Of a DNA stretch of 51,513 bases, positions 21,623 to 31,752 are shown in pieces. The translations under genes were made by a program, and so were the position numbers. The DNA is from Anaeroplasmataceae bacterium (lineage in GTDB: Bacteria > Bacillota_I > Bacilli_A > Acholeplasmatales > Anaeroplasmataceae), in the NCBI GenBank assembly GCA_029067355.1, contig JAIEEQ010000005.1, positions 1 through 51,513 of the forward strand. Direction: 5' to 3'. The notes beneath the pieces are model-generated. The model was not told the origin of the DNA. It searched no databases and was given only the letters and a program-made list of their open reading frames with translations. How positions within the stretch are numbered: position 1 is the first letter of the stretch; each line of letters begins with the position of its first letter.

Positions 21623-24600
21623 ATGAAAAGAAAAGCATTATTTTTATTTGTATTTTTAAATTTATTTACTTTTGTTTTGTTTTCTTGTGCTACATGTAAA
21701 CATGATTATGTTTGGAATCATAATGAGGAACAGCATTTTCAAATTTGTAATAAATGTAGCAAGGTTATCAACAAAAGTTCTCATGAGGCTAACTGGCAAG
21801 TTATAAAAGAGGAAACATGTAAAGAGGCAGGGTTAAAGGAATTTAGATGTGAAACTTGTAACTATGTTATGAATCAAGAAATAATGCCAAATGGGGATCA
21901 CGAGTTCCAGCCATTTACCACAGAATCATCTTGTACTAAGGATACTATTTATGGAAAGACTTGCTTACATTGCGATGAACAAGTATTAGAGTATGTTGAT
22001 TCTTGTACAGGGCATCATTTTTCAGAATGGGAAAAAGAAACTGAAAATACTTGTTCACAAACTGGATTAGAAAAGCGAGTTTGCTTAAATGAAGGATGTG
22101 GTCTTGAAGAAAAACGGGAAGTTAAAAAGGTCAGTCATGATTTTACCATTGAACAAACTATAACTCGTGATGATACGTTATTATATGAATGCAAAAATTG
22201 TGGATTAACCTATACGCGTCATAGACAAGATGAAAACTGTACTTATTGTGATTCCATTGAACTTTTTAACCAAAGTACAAACTTCACATTTAATATTATT
22301 TGTTTTGAAGATGAGCAGTATATTAAAGAGCATTTAAAAATTTATTTGAATTTTTTGGATGGAACTCAAAAAGCAAGTGAATTAGAAATGGAATATAGCA
22401 TCACTTTACTAGGAGATGGCCTATGTCAAATAAAAGGAGACTATGATTCTGGAGAAACGTATATTGCAAAACTAAATGGAGAGTTAAGATTTGAAAAGTA
22501 TCTTACAAGTAATATAGTATTTACAACGACTTTTCTATCAGATAATATTGTTGAATTTAATGACGAATTAAAATTCATAAATGATTATATTTCATTAGAT
22601 TGCTCAGAAAATTCGGAATGCTTTTATTTAACTGTTTTAGATATAGGCACATTAGAAGAAGATGATATAATTTGCATTGGCGAGATAAATTCCATAGAAG
22701 AATTAAAAACAATTAATTTATTTGAAGAAAAATCCCCAGCCATAACTTTTGGAAAAGTTCAAAGATGCTATAAAATTGATGGCGGATGGAAAATAATATT
22801 AACTTATCCTCAGTTAGATGAAATATTTAAAGACTTGGATTTCTATGAAAAAGGAAGTGTAGATTTAGAAAAATTAGGTGTTGATATAGAAGAAATTAAA
22901 CCAGAAGTGGAAGCGGCATTTATACAAAGTGAGGAATTTATTAATTTTTTAGCTGTATATCATGAAACCGTAGAAACGTATGCGAAAGAACGCGGCTATG
23001 ATTCAGTACGACTAAATAAAGAAAATCAAAAAGGCTTGTATATCTCTTCCCCTGAAATAAAAATTTCTGGTACAAAGTTTTCAATTCGCTTAAATGGTGG
23101 TGCAGAAACTCCAATTACTGTACAAGGAAAGAATATAGGAAATATTTCAGTAGATTTTTCAGCTTTTGCAGAAGTACAATTTATATTTTCTTTAAATATA
23201 AGTTTTAAGAAAAAATGGATTTTTATTACAGGAGTAAAGTATATTGATATACAATTAAAGCAATTAGATTCTTTTGATTTTGACTTTAAAATAAAAATGA
23301 ATATTGAGTATTCTTCAGAAGAAACAGAAGAAAAGGATTATGTTTATAATACAGACCCTAAGAGTCATAAGCTTCATGTGAAAAATTGTAGATATCTTGA
23401 AAATGTTCAAGATAAAAGCAAATTAGAATCACTTAATCAAAAACAGGCTTATATTAAATATCACGAAGGGGTTGCTAGTGAGTGTCAAATTTGCTTGCCT
23501 ATTGAAAAATTAAATAGAAAGTCATTTGTTATTAATGCAGATAGGAAAATAATTCATTGTTTAAATTGTAATCACGTAAAAAGAATGAATTTTGATAATG
23601 CCATATTTTCATCAGATTCAGCTCAGTCTCTTAATAGTAAGGGATATTCCTATTGTAGTTGGTGTCAGCCAGAACTCAAGGAAAGCTTAGATTTTGAAGA
23701 ACAAATGTTGGAAACTTTGAAATATGAAAATTGGAAAGAGCATATAGAGGAAATCAAGCAATGGGCTAAGAACTCTAATGTTGATGAGTATAAGCCTAAA
23801 GGAATACGTTTAGGAAGTGTACATTTTAATGTCGCAATATTATTTACTGTTAACCTAGATATTAGCTTAATAATTAATTTTAAGCTGGAAGCATCGTTAG
23901 ATTATAAGTATCAAATACAGCATGAATTAGTTTATGGTATGAGAATTCAAGATGGAAGAACCCAAACGTATAATTCCTCTAAGGAATTGAATTCTAAAAA
24001 CGAATTAGATTTGATGGGAAGGCTTGATGTTACTGTTGGAGTACAGGCCGATCTTTATGTCAGCGTTATAGGATTATCGAAATTAATACGTGCTGGATTT
24101 ACAGCCGAAGTAGGAGCGTATGCCAGTGCAAGTGGGGTTGTTCATCAAGGATTTGAAGATAAAAAGAATTATGGTGGCGCGTATTTAGAAATGGGAATAT
24201 ATATTCAAATAGATGCGTATTATAAAGTATTTGGATGGAACGGAAACCTGTCCTTGATTGATACTAAATTCCCTATCCTCCAATTTGGATATGATAAGGT
24301 ATATTATGCATTTGTAAATCCTATTGAGTATTTAGATTTATCTTTAGATTATACTTTGGAGGAAGAAAAATTTTTAACTTTAGAGTTTATAAATGTAAGG
24401 AATTTAAATTCAGGAACAGAAGTGCTGCATTTTAATAATAATGATGGAAAATATTCAGTAATTGTCACTTTATCAAACGGAGAGTATTGTAGATATGAAA
24501 ATGGAAGAATTCTAATTAATGATTCAGCTCCATGCCAATTTGAAGACATTCTAAGAATTCAGATTGTTGGAGATTCTTCTTGGAAAAACTATATTCCAAA

Positions 24601-25717
24601 CAATGCTACTTTTTGCTTAGATGACTACCTTATTCCTATCTACTATTATAGTGAGAATAGGCATAATTTTATTGCAGTTGAAAATAAGCCAGCTGATTGC
24701 TTTTCAGATGGTTATACCAAATATTCATGTGAGGTATGTAATCAAGAAAGGGAGGAAACTGAACCTCAATTAAGTCATCAAGTACAAATTAATAAAGGAC
24801 ATGCTGCAACCTGTTGGGAAAACGGAAAGACAGATGAGATGATTTGCTTATTATGCAATAGTGTCTTAATTGAAAGCAGTGTGCTACCTGTTTTGGGACA
24901 TAAGTTTAATGAAAAAGGAATTTGCTTACATTGTGGAAATGATGAGAATGACTGCATAAGTATTGGGTTGGAATATAAACTTGCTGAGGATGGAAAATCT
25001 TATAGTATTGTGGGAAATGGGCAAAATACGGATTCTAATTTAGTCATTCCAGAGGCCTATTTAAACATACCTGTTACAACGATAGAAAGAAATGCTTTTG
25101 CGGGATCTAGTTATGTAAGCATAAGTATAGGAAATGGAATAAAAAATATAGAGGAGAATGCTTTTGCCAATTGTAACAATTTGCGTAATTTAAAAATTGG
25201 CAAGGAAGTAACAGAAATAAATTCAAATCCTTTCAGAGATTGTTCTTCATTAGAATATATTATTGTAGATTCAAACAACACCTCATTTGTGAGTGAGAAT
25301 AATTGTATTCTTTCTGCCAACAAATCAACATTGTTTGTAGGCTGTAAAATGAGTATTATTCCTGAAGGAGTAACGAACATTCGATTACTAGCATTTTGTG
25401 GTTGTAGTGATTTAAATAGCATAGTAATTCCAAGCACAGTTGATACTTTGCAACCACAGGCTTTTCTGGATTGTACAAGCCTTGAAATTATTATATTGCC
25501 AAACTCACTAAAGTATATAAATTATAAATGCTTTGAAAATTGTCCTTTAAAAAATATATATTACGCTGGGAATTCTATTTCTTGGGATAGAATAAATATT
25601 GATAATAAAGATCTTAAACTTGAAGAAATTGTATATTTCTACTCATCTTCAAAGCCAACTTCTAAAGGCAATTATTGGTATATAGAAGAGGAACAAATTA
25701 AAATATGGAATTATTAA
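21623..25717 (+). CDS. Large Cys-rich lipoprotein with C-terminal BspA-like leucine-rich repeats
   Basis: Signal peptide with lipobox LFSC; multiple C..C / H-C motifs; two tandem HxxxC...C..C elements; C-terminal LRR_5-like repeats (NGIKNIEENAFANCNNLRNLKIG...). Confidence 0.85.
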   Translation: MKRKALFLFVFLNLFTFVLFSCATCKHDYVWNHNEEQHFQICNKCSKVINKSSHEANWQVIKEETCKEAGLKEFRCETCNYVMNQEIMPNGDHEFQPFTTESSCTKDTIYGKTCLHCDEQVLEYVDSCTGHHFSEWEKETENTCSQTGLEKRVCLNEGCGLEEKREVKKVSHDFTIEQTITRDDTLLYECKNCGLTYTRHRQDENCTYCDSIELFNQSTNFTFNIICFEDEQYIKEHLKIYLNFLDGTQKASELEMEYSITLLGDGLCQIKGDYDSGETYIAKLNGELRFEKYLTSNIVFTTTFLSDNIVEFNDELKFINDYISLDCSENSECFYLTVLDIGTLEEDDIICIGEINSIEELKTINLFEEKSPAITFGKVQRCYKIDGGWKIILTYPQLDEIFKDLDFYEKGSVDLEKLGVDIEEIKPEVEAAFIQSEEFINFLAVYHETVETYAKERGYDSVRLNKENQKGLYISSPEIKISGTKFSIRLNGGAETPITVQGKNIGNISVDFSAFAEVQFIFSLNISFKKKWIFITGVKYIDIQLKQLDSFDFDFKIKMNIEYSSEETEEKDYVYNTDPKSHKLHVKNCRYLENVQDKSKLESLNQKQAYIKYHEGVASECQICLPIEKLNRKSFVINADRKIIHCLNCNHVKRMNFDNAIFSSDSAQSLNSKGYSYCSWCQPELKESLDFEEQMLETLKYENWKEHIEEIKQWAKNSNVDEYKPKGIRLGSVHFNVAILFTVNLDISLIINFKLEASLDYKYQIQHELVYGMRIQDGRTQTYNSSKELNSKNELDLMGRLDVTVGVQADLYVSVIGLSKLIRAGFTAEVGAYASASGVVHQGFEDKKNYGGAYLEMGIYIQIDAYYKVFGWNGNLSLIDTKFPILQFGYDKVYYAFVNPIEYLDLSLDYTLEEEKFLTLEFINVRNLNSGTEVLHFNNNDGKYSVIVTLSNGEYCRYENGRILINDSAPCQFEDILRIQIVGDSSWKNYIPNNATFCLDDYLIPIYYYSENRHNFIAVENKPADCFSDGYTKYSCEVCNQEREETEPQLSHQVQINKGHAATCWENGKTDEMICLLCNSVLIESSVLPVLGHKFNEKGICLHCGNDENDCISIGLEYKLAEDGKSYSIVGNGQNTDSNLVIPEAYLNIPVTTIERNAFAGSSYVSISIGNGIKNIEENAFANCNNLRNLKIGKEVTEINSNPFRDCSSLEYIIVDSNNTSFVSENNCILSANKSTLFVGCKMSIIPEGVTNIRLLAFCGCSDLNSIVIPSTVDTLQPQAFLDCTSLEIIILPNSLKYINYKCFENCPLKNIYYAGNSISWDRINIDNKDLKLEEIVYFYSSSKPTSKGNYWYIEEEQIKIWNY

Positions 25718-25765
25718 TTTGGCATTAGAATTATTTAAACAAGCATTAGATTTTGCCTAATTATT

Positions 25766-25806
25766 CAAGGGGTATGGGAGTCACCCTCTCATACCCCTTG
25801 ATTTTT
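25766..25806 (+). terminator. Strong intrinsic terminator after the lipoprotein gene
   Basis: CAAGGGGTATGGGAG-loop-CTCTCATACCCCTTG then ATTTTT. Confidence 0.9.
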
Positions 25807-25881
25807 CAAATTAAAGCAAAGAAATAGTATAAGTTTTTTATAATGTTCTTGTTTTTTGAAAATACTATAACTGGTGATTTT

Positions 25882-26757
25882 ATGAAGTTGATTTTAAGAC
25901 TTTGGTTGGTTACATTTGGTATAATTTTAGTATGGGTGTATTTTTTATTTATATCACCTAAAATTTTTAATAATCATATCATTACCATTCCAAATGTAAT
26001 TAACCTAAGTGAAGAACAGGCAACTAAGGAGCTTGCCAGAAACAAAATAAAATATCAAATTACCTATGTGGAAAGTGAGAAAGAGCTTGCGATGAAGACA
26101 GTGCCCTATGCAGGAACTAAAATCAAGTCTGATTATGTGATATCCTTGTATGTTGGTAAGAAAATGCCTATTGCTTACAAAAGCTATTTAGGAAGAATTT
26201 ATGAGGATATTGCAGATGAAATTGAATTAATGTGTAATAATTATGGATTAAAGCTCAAAGTAGAGTATGAAGAAACTGACTTTACCATTGCTGGTGTTAT
26301 CATAAAAGAATCTCTCACTGATGGATCTGTATTAAATCAGGGGGATGAGCTCTGCTTGACGATTTCTTCTAATCATTCTACTTATATGCTTCCTGATTTT
26401 GTTGGATTATCTTTGTCTGAGGCAGTAAAACTGATTGACGAATATCATATTAAAGTCAATTTAACTTATATTTCAACTCCAGTAGATGAGGATATCATCA
26501 TTTATCAGTCTACTCCTGCCAATACATTAATCCAAAAAAATAACCCCTATGCTTTAGATCTTTATGTGTCTAAAGGAGTGAAGGACACGACTATTATTGA
26601 TGTGGAAACCTTCATAGAGGTCATTGCTCATTTGGGATATGAATTAGAGGTAAATTATGTAAATTCCAACGAATTAGAAAATAAATTAGTTGCGTTTCAG
26701 GTCCAAAAGTTATATGATATTAATAGAGTTAAATATATCCTTTGGATTACAAAATAG
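25882..26757 (+). CDS. Membrane-anchored PASTA-repeat protein lacking a kinase domain
   Basis: N-terminal TM (LWLVTFGIILVWVYFLFI) then PASTA-like units (ITIPNVINLSEEQATKELARNKIKYQI...; YMLPDFVGLSLSEAVKLIDEYHIKVNLTY...). Confidence 0.82.
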   Translation: MKLILRLWLVTFGIILVWVYFLFISPKIFNNHIITIPNVINLSEEQATKELARNKIKYQITYVESEKELAMKTVPYAGTKIKSDYVISLYVGKKMPIAYKSYLGRIYEDIADEIELMCNNYGLKLKVEYEETDFTIAGVIIKESLTDGSVLNQGDELCLTISSNHSTYMLPDFVGLSLSEAVKLIDEYHIKVNLTYISTPVDEDIIIYQSTPANTLIQKNNPYALDLYVSKGVKDTTIIDVETFIEVIAHLGYELEVNYVNSNELENKLVAFQVQKLYDINRVKYILWITK

Positions 26758-26765
26758 GAGAACGC

Positions 26766-27683
26766 ATGCAAGGAAGAATTATTAATTTAAATGGCGGAAA
26801 ATATCAGGTGGCATTAGAGGACAATTCTATTGTTACAATACCAGCAAGAGGTAAGTTTAGAAGCATCAAAACGATTCAGGCAAACCCTAACAGCTTAAGC
26901 AAAAAGGAAATCACACAAATTGTAAAGGTTTCTCCTAAGGTTGGAGATTTTGTTAGTGTAGCTGATGGTCGGATTGATACTCTTTTAGAAAGAAAAAATG
27001 AGCTTGTTCGTCCTGATATTGCTAATGTGGATCAAATTCTTTTAGTTTTTGCTGCTAAAGAGCCAGACTTTTCTTCCTATCTTTTAGATTTATTTCTTGT
27101 AAACATTACAAGGAAGCATATTTTTCCTATCATAGTTATAACAAAAATTGATAAAATGACTAAAGAAGAGCTAATAAATCTAAAAAAAGAATTAAGCTAT
27201 TATGAGCAAATGGGATATCCAGTTTGTTATGTGAATAGTAAAACAAAGGAGGGCGTTTCTTTAGTTGCTGAGCTACTGGAGGGAAAGGTTACGGTTTTGT
27301 CTGGACAGACGGGTGCTGGGAAATCGACCTTAATTAATGCAATTCTTCCAAATTTTGAATTAAAAACACAGGAAATCAGTCAGGCCCTGGGAAGAGGAAA
27401 GCATACCACTCGTGAAACAACGCTTTATTCCTATAAGGCTGGTTATATTGGAGATACTCCAGGCTTTTCAAAGCTAGATGTGATTGGAATAGAAAAAAGA
27501 GAGCTATCTGGTTTGTTTGTTGAATTTTCAAATGAATTTTGTCGCTTTAAGGATTGCTTGCATCAGAAGAATGCAAAGGAATGTGGCATTCATCAGGCTG
27601 TATCAAAAGGAAAAATTTTATCCTCTAGGTATGAAAACTATTTAAAAATGCTGTCACTTATTGAAAAGGGGGAAAAAAGATAA
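26766..27683 (+). CDS. rsgA: Ribosome small subunit-dependent GTPase A
   Basis: Circularly permuted GTPase: TKID, GQTGAGKSTLINAI, GDTPGFSKLD; Cys/His zinc knuckle. Confidence 0.96.
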   Translation: MQGRIINLNGGKYQVALEDNSIVTIPARGKFRSIKTIQANPNSLSKKEITQIVKVSPKVGDFVSVADGRIDTLLERKNELVRPDIANVDQILLVFAAKEPDFSSYLLDLFLVNITRKHIFPIIVITKIDKMTKEELINLKKELSYYEQMGYPVCYVNSKTKEGVSLVAELLEGKVTVLSGQTGAGKSTLINAILPNFELKTQEISQALGRGKHTTRETTLYSYKAGYIGDTPGFSKLDVIGIEKRELSGLFVEFSNEFCRFKDCLHQKNAKECGIHQAVSKGKILSSRYENYLKMLSLIEKGEKR

Positions 27684-28330
27684 TGGAAATTTCTTTATCC
27701 ATTTTAAATATGAATTATAATCATTTAGGAGAACAGTTAAGTTTGCTTAAAAATGAAATTAAATATCTTCACTTAGATGTTATGGATGGACATTTTGTTC
27801 CAAACATTAGCTTTGGGCCTGCTTTAATGAAATCTATTCATAAGGAGCATTCCTTTGTTTTAGATACTCATTTAATGATTTCTAATCCTAAGGAGTACAT
27901 CAAGAGCTTTGTAGATGCTGGAAGTGATTGTATTACCTTTCATTTGGAGGCTGTTGATAATGTAGCTGAGCTCATTGAATATATTCATAGCTTTGGGGTT
28001 AAGGCTGGAATATCCATAAAACCAAACACAAGTGTAGAAGAGCTTATTCCTTATCTTCCCTATATTGATTTACTACTAATTATGTCTGTTGAGCCTGGAT
28101 TTGGGGGACAAAAATTTATAGAAGCTTCTCTTGCTAAAATAAAGCAATTAAAAGAGTGGAAGGAAGACAAGGGGTATTCCTATCTCATAAGTATTGATGG
28201 TGGCATTACAGATCAAACCATAAGTCAGGTGTTTTCTTATCTGGATTTGGCGGTGGTTGGGTCCTATATCACATCTGCAAAAAATCCAATAGAAAATATA
28301 AAAAGGCTTAAGCATATTTTTAATAGCTAA
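27683..28330 (+). CDS. rpe: Ribulose-phosphate 3-epimerase
   Basis: HLDVMDGHFVPNISFGP, LIMSVEPGFGGQKFI, DGGI. Confidence 0.96.
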   Translation: MEISLSILNMNYNHLGEQLSLLKNEIKYLHLDVMDGHFVPNISFGPALMKSIHKEHSFVLDTHLMISNPKEYIKSFVDAGSDCITFHLEAVDNVAELIEYIHSFGVKAGISIKPNTSVEELIPYLPYIDLLLIMSVEPGFGGQKFIEASLAKIKQLKEWKEDKGYSYLISIDGGITDQTISQVFSYLDLAVVGSYITSAKNPIENIKRLKHIFNS

Positions 28331-28443
28331 TTCATAAATTATACTAAAGGTGATACCCATTAGAATAATTATCATTAAGCTTCCAAATTTCTTAGTGAAG
28401 TTCTTAAGCTTGTTTAGCAGGAAAAAATAAATAAGATAAAAGG

Positions 28444-28481
28444 ATAGAAATTGTTTTTTTTAAATGATTTCTATTTTTTTT
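28444..28481 (+). terminator. Intrinsic terminator downstream of rpe
   Basis: ATAGAAAT ... ATTTCTAT then TTTTTTTT. Confidence 0.65.
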
Positions 28482-28501
28482 ATAAAAAATGAAAAAAACT
28501 A

Positions 28502-28556
28502 TTGACAGTTGAATGTGTATTCAACTATAATATGAATGGTTGAACGAATATTCAAC
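28502..28556 (+). promoter_or_regulatory. Promoter with two ArsR/SmtB-type operators
   Basis: TTGACA (28502-28507), inverted repeat GTTGAATGTGTATTCAAC (28508-28525), TATAAT (28526-28531), second inverted repeat GTTGAACGAATATTCAAC (28539-28556). Confidence 0.9.
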
Positions 28557-28576
28557 TAAAAAGGAGGATGAGAGAG

Positions 28577-28951
28577 ATGAAGGAATTTGTAGACTGTGAA
28601 GTTGAACATCCGCATAAGACGCTGATTCAAGAGGTAAAGACCTTAATGCCAGCAGAAGAGCATCTTTATGATGTTGCTGAATTGTTTAAGGTTTTTGGAG
28701 ACTCTACTCGAACAAGAATTTTAGCGGCACTATTTAATCATGAGCTGTGTGTATGTGATATTTGTATGATTGTAGAGATGACAAAATCAGCTGTATCTCA
28801 TCAGCTTAAGGTTTTAAGAGACTTTAACTTAGTGAAGTATCGTAAGCAAGGAAAAGAAGTATTTTATTCCTTAGCAGATGAGCATGTGTTTTTAATCTAT
28901 GAAAAGGCTCTTGAGCATATTTTAGAAAAAAAGGAAGGTATAGAAAAATGA
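28577..28951 (+). CDS. ArsR/SmtB family metal-responsive repressor (CadC-like)
   Basis: ELCVCDICMIVEMTKSAVSHQLKVLRDFNLVKYRKQGKEVFYSL; SD GGAGG favours ATG 28577. Confidence 0.94.
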   Translation: MKEFVDCEVEHPHKTLIQEVKTLMPAEEHLYDVAELFKVFGDSTRTRILAALFNHELCVCDICMIVEMTKSAVSHQLKVLRDFNLVKYRKQGKEVFYSLADEHVFLIYEKALEHILEKKEGIEK

Positions 28952-29166
28952 AAAAGGTATTTAAATTAGTTGATTTGGATTGTGCTAATTGTGCAGCAAA
29001 GATGGAAAGAAATATTTTGAAAATTGATGGCGTCCAATCAGCAAATGTTAGCTTTATGTCACAGAAGCTAATGATTGAAGCTGATGATGAGCGCTTTGAA
29101 GAAATTATGGATGAAGTGGTTCGTGTATGCAAGAGGGTAGAGCCTGACTGTATAATTAAGCGATAA
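28948..29166 (+). CDS. Stand-alone heavy-metal-associated (HMA) domain protein
   Basis: LVDLDCANCAAKMERNILKIDGVQSANVSF. Confidence 0.93.
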   Translation: MKKVFKLVDLDCANCAAKMERNILKIDGVQSANVSFMSQKLMIEADDERFEEIMDEVVRVCKRVEPDCIIKR

Positions 29167-29267
29167 AAATAGTAAGGATACATATATCTTAACGATTTAG
29201 GCTTTGTGCTGGTATAGAGGATTAAAATCATAGATAGAGGTATCCATAGGAATGGAGGAAGTATGAA

Positions 29268-31136
29268 ATGACAAGAAGACAGAAAAAAAATTTGATTAGA
29301 ATTTGTTTAACGCTTTGTGCTTTTATTGTCTTATTTACTGTGGACCATATTTTTCATTTGGATCAGGTCATACCTGATGAAAAGCTGAGTTGGATTCTTC
29401 CAGCATGTCTTTATCTGCTGGTGTATTTATTTATTGCTTATGATGTACTTTGGAAAGCAATTAGAAATATTTTTCATGGACAGATTTTTGATGAAAATTT
29501 TTTAATGTGTGTTGCTACCATTGGTGCTTTTGCAATTAGCTCCTTTGATGAGGCTGTGGCAGTTATCCTTTTTTATCAGGTTGGAGAATTCTTCCAAAGC
29601 TATGCGGTAGGAAAATCCAGAAAATCCATTTCTAGTTTGATGGATATACGTCCAGATTTTGCCAATGTAATCCGCAATGATTCCATAGAAATGGTAGATC
29701 CTGATGAGGTTGAATTAGAAGAAATTATTGAGGTGAAGCCTGGGGAAAAGGTGCCGTTAGATGGCATAATTGTAAAGGGATCTTCAACATTAGACACAAA
29801 AGCCTTAACTGGAGAATCTCTGCCAAAAGAGGTAAAAACTGGTGATGAAATCATTAGTGGCTGTGTAAACCTCACACAAACGCTTCAAATTCAGGTCAAG
29901 AAGGCGTTTTATGACTCTACGGTATCTAAAATACTAGATTTAGTAGAAAACGCCTCTAGCCAGAAATCTAAGGCAGAAAACTTTATTACGAAATTTGCCA
30001 AGTTTTACACGCCAACGGTCGTTATTTTAGCTATTTTATTAGCTGTGATACCAGGAATGATTACAAGGGACTATCTGGTTTGGATATATCGCGCATTAAA
30101 CTTTTTAGTTGTTTCCTGCCCATGTGCTCTTGTTATTTCTATTCCATTATCCTTCTTTGCAGGTATTGGTGCTGCCTCCAAATATGGGATATTGATTAAG
30201 GGGTCTAATTATCTAGAAAAGTTGAATCAAGTAAATACCTTTGTCTTTGATAAAACGGGAACCTTAACAAAAGGAAACTTTGCAGTTACAAGGGTTATTC
30301 CTGAGGAAAGAAGAGAAGAAATTTTAAAGCTAGCAGCAATTGCTGAGGCCTCCTCTAATCATCCCATTGCCAAAAGTATATTAGCTGTGGTAGGATTACA
30401 GGAGGAAAAGGGATATACCTTGACAGATATTGCAGGACAAGGAATTTTGGCGGTTTCAGGAGATACAACGATTTATTGTGGGAATGAGAAACTTATGGCC
30501 TCCTATGGTATTGAGTATCAGACCTTTGAGCCTATGGGAACGACAATTTATGTTGCTAAAAATAAAGAATATATTGGCGCTATCTTCATTAGTGATGAAA
30601 TTAAGGAGGAAGCTCAAGAGGTTATAGAGTCTTTAAATCAGATGGGAAATGAAACTATTATGCTTACAGGAGATAATGAAACCATTGCCAAAGCGGTTGC
30701 CACTAGACTGGGAGTTACCTCTTATAAGGCATCCTTGCTTCCCCAGAATAAGGTGGAGGAGGTTGAAGGACTTCTTGCGAGAAAAAAAGAAAAAGAGTAT
30801 TTATCCTTTGTGGGGGATGGTATAAATGATGCTCCTGTATTAATGCGTTCAGATATTGGAATTTCTATGGGAAGTGTTGGCTCAGATGCTGCCATAGAGG
30901 CTTCAGATATTGTCTTAATGCAGGATGACCTAAGAGGACTTCATATTGCAAAGCGTATTGCTAGAAAGACAATGCGAATTGTATTTGAAAATATTATCTT
31001 TGCTTTAGGCGTAAAGGCTGTGGTTTTAGTTCTTTCAGCTTTAGGGTATAGTAATATGTGGTTAGGTGTATTTGCTGATGTTGGTGTTGCAATATTGGCA
31101 ATATTAAATGCTATGCGTTGTTCAAAAATCAAATGA
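29268..31136 (+). CDS. P1B-type heavy-metal-translocating ATPase (CadA/ZntA-like)
   Basis: SCPCALVISIPLSFF, DKTGTLT, SSNHPIA, GDGINDAPVL. Confidence 0.96.
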   Translation: MTRRQKKNLIRICLTLCAFIVLFTVDHIFHLDQVIPDEKLSWILPACLYLLVYLFIAYDVLWKAIRNIFHGQIFDENFLMCVATIGAFAISSFDEAVAVILFYQVGEFFQSYAVGKSRKSISSLMDIRPDFANVIRNDSIEMVDPDEVELEEIIEVKPGEKVPLDGIIVKGSSTLDTKALTGESLPKEVKTGDEIISGCVNLTQTLQIQVKKAFYDSTVSKILDLVENASSQKSKAENFITKFAKFYTPTVVILAILLAVIPGMITRDYLVWIYRALNFLVVSCPCALVISIPLSFFAGIGAASKYGILIKGSNYLEKLNQVNTFVFDKTGTLTKGNFAVTRVIPEERREEILKLAAIAEASSNHPIAKSILAVVGLQEEKGYTLTDIAGQGILAVSGDTTIYCGNEKLMASYGIEYQTFEPMGTTIYVAKNKEYIGAIFISDEIKEEAQEVIESLNQMGNETIMLTGDNETIAKAVATRLGVTSYKASLLPQNKVEEVEGLLARKKEKEYLSFVGDGINDAPVLMRSDIGISMGSVGSDAAIEASDIVLMQDDLRGLHIAKRIARKTMRIVFENIIFALGVKAVVLVLSALGYSNMWLGVFADVGVAILAILNAMRCSKIK

Positions 31137-31139
31137 AAT

Positions 31140-31186
31140 AAAAGGCTTCAATTTGTAAAAGAAATTTGAAGCCTTTTATTTTTTTG
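31140..31186 (+). terminator. Intrinsic terminator after the P1B ATPase
   Basis: AAAAGGCTTCAAtttg...AAATTTGAAGCCTTTT then ATTTTTTT. Confidence 0.88.
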
Positions 31187-31254
31187 TGATAAAATTAAAA
31201 TATCTTCTAAAAAAATCTTTAGATATTCGTTCTATATAGTAGGGGTGAGGGAAA

Positions 31255-31752
31255 GTGGATTTGGAAAAAGAAGTAGAAAAGTATAAATTGGGAAATGAAC
31301 TGGCCTTTCATCAGATTTACAAGGAAACAAGGTCATTAGTTCAGTTTGCAATTTATTCCTATATTCCAAATCGTCATATTGTTGAGGATTTGATGCAGGA
31401 CACTTATGTAAAAGTTCATCAGAAAATAAAAGAGTATCACCAGAAAAGCTTTCGTTCATGGATTTATCTAATTGCTAAAAATACAGCACTAGACTATTTG
31501 AAAAAGAAAAAGGAAATGATTATGGATTCTCTTGATGTTTTTCCTGATATGAGCAGCACGCATCCCTTTTTGTATTATGCAATCCGTCATCTTAAAGAAC
31601 TGGAGCGTGAGGTTTTCCTGATGAAGGTATTGTGTGGCCACACATCAAAACGCATTTCAGAAATCTTAGAAATAAAGCCTTCAATGGTTAACCAGTATTA
31701 TCTTTTAGCAAAGCAAAAATTAAGAGAATATTTAAAGGACGTGGAAGAATGA
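31255..31752 (+). CDS. ECF-type RNA polymerase sigma factor
   Basis: Region 2 VEDLMQDTYVKVHQKI...RSWIYLIAKNTALDYLKKKK and region 4 ERE VFLMKVLCGHTSKRISEILEIKPSMVNQYYLLAKQKLREYL; GTG start. Confidence 0.88.
   Translation: MDLEKEVEKYKLGNELAFHQIYKETRSLVQFAIYSYIPNRHIVEDLMQDTYVKVHQKIKEYHQKSFRSWIYLIAKNTALDYLKKKKEMIMDSLDVFPDMSSTHPFLYYAIRHLKELEREVFLMKVLCGHTSKRISEILEIKPSMVNQYYLLAKQKLREYLKDVEE

Noticed and set aside
24349-25437. Antisense ORFs within the LRR lipoprotein gene
   Set aside because: Shadow ORFs over a continuous 4-kb coding frame.
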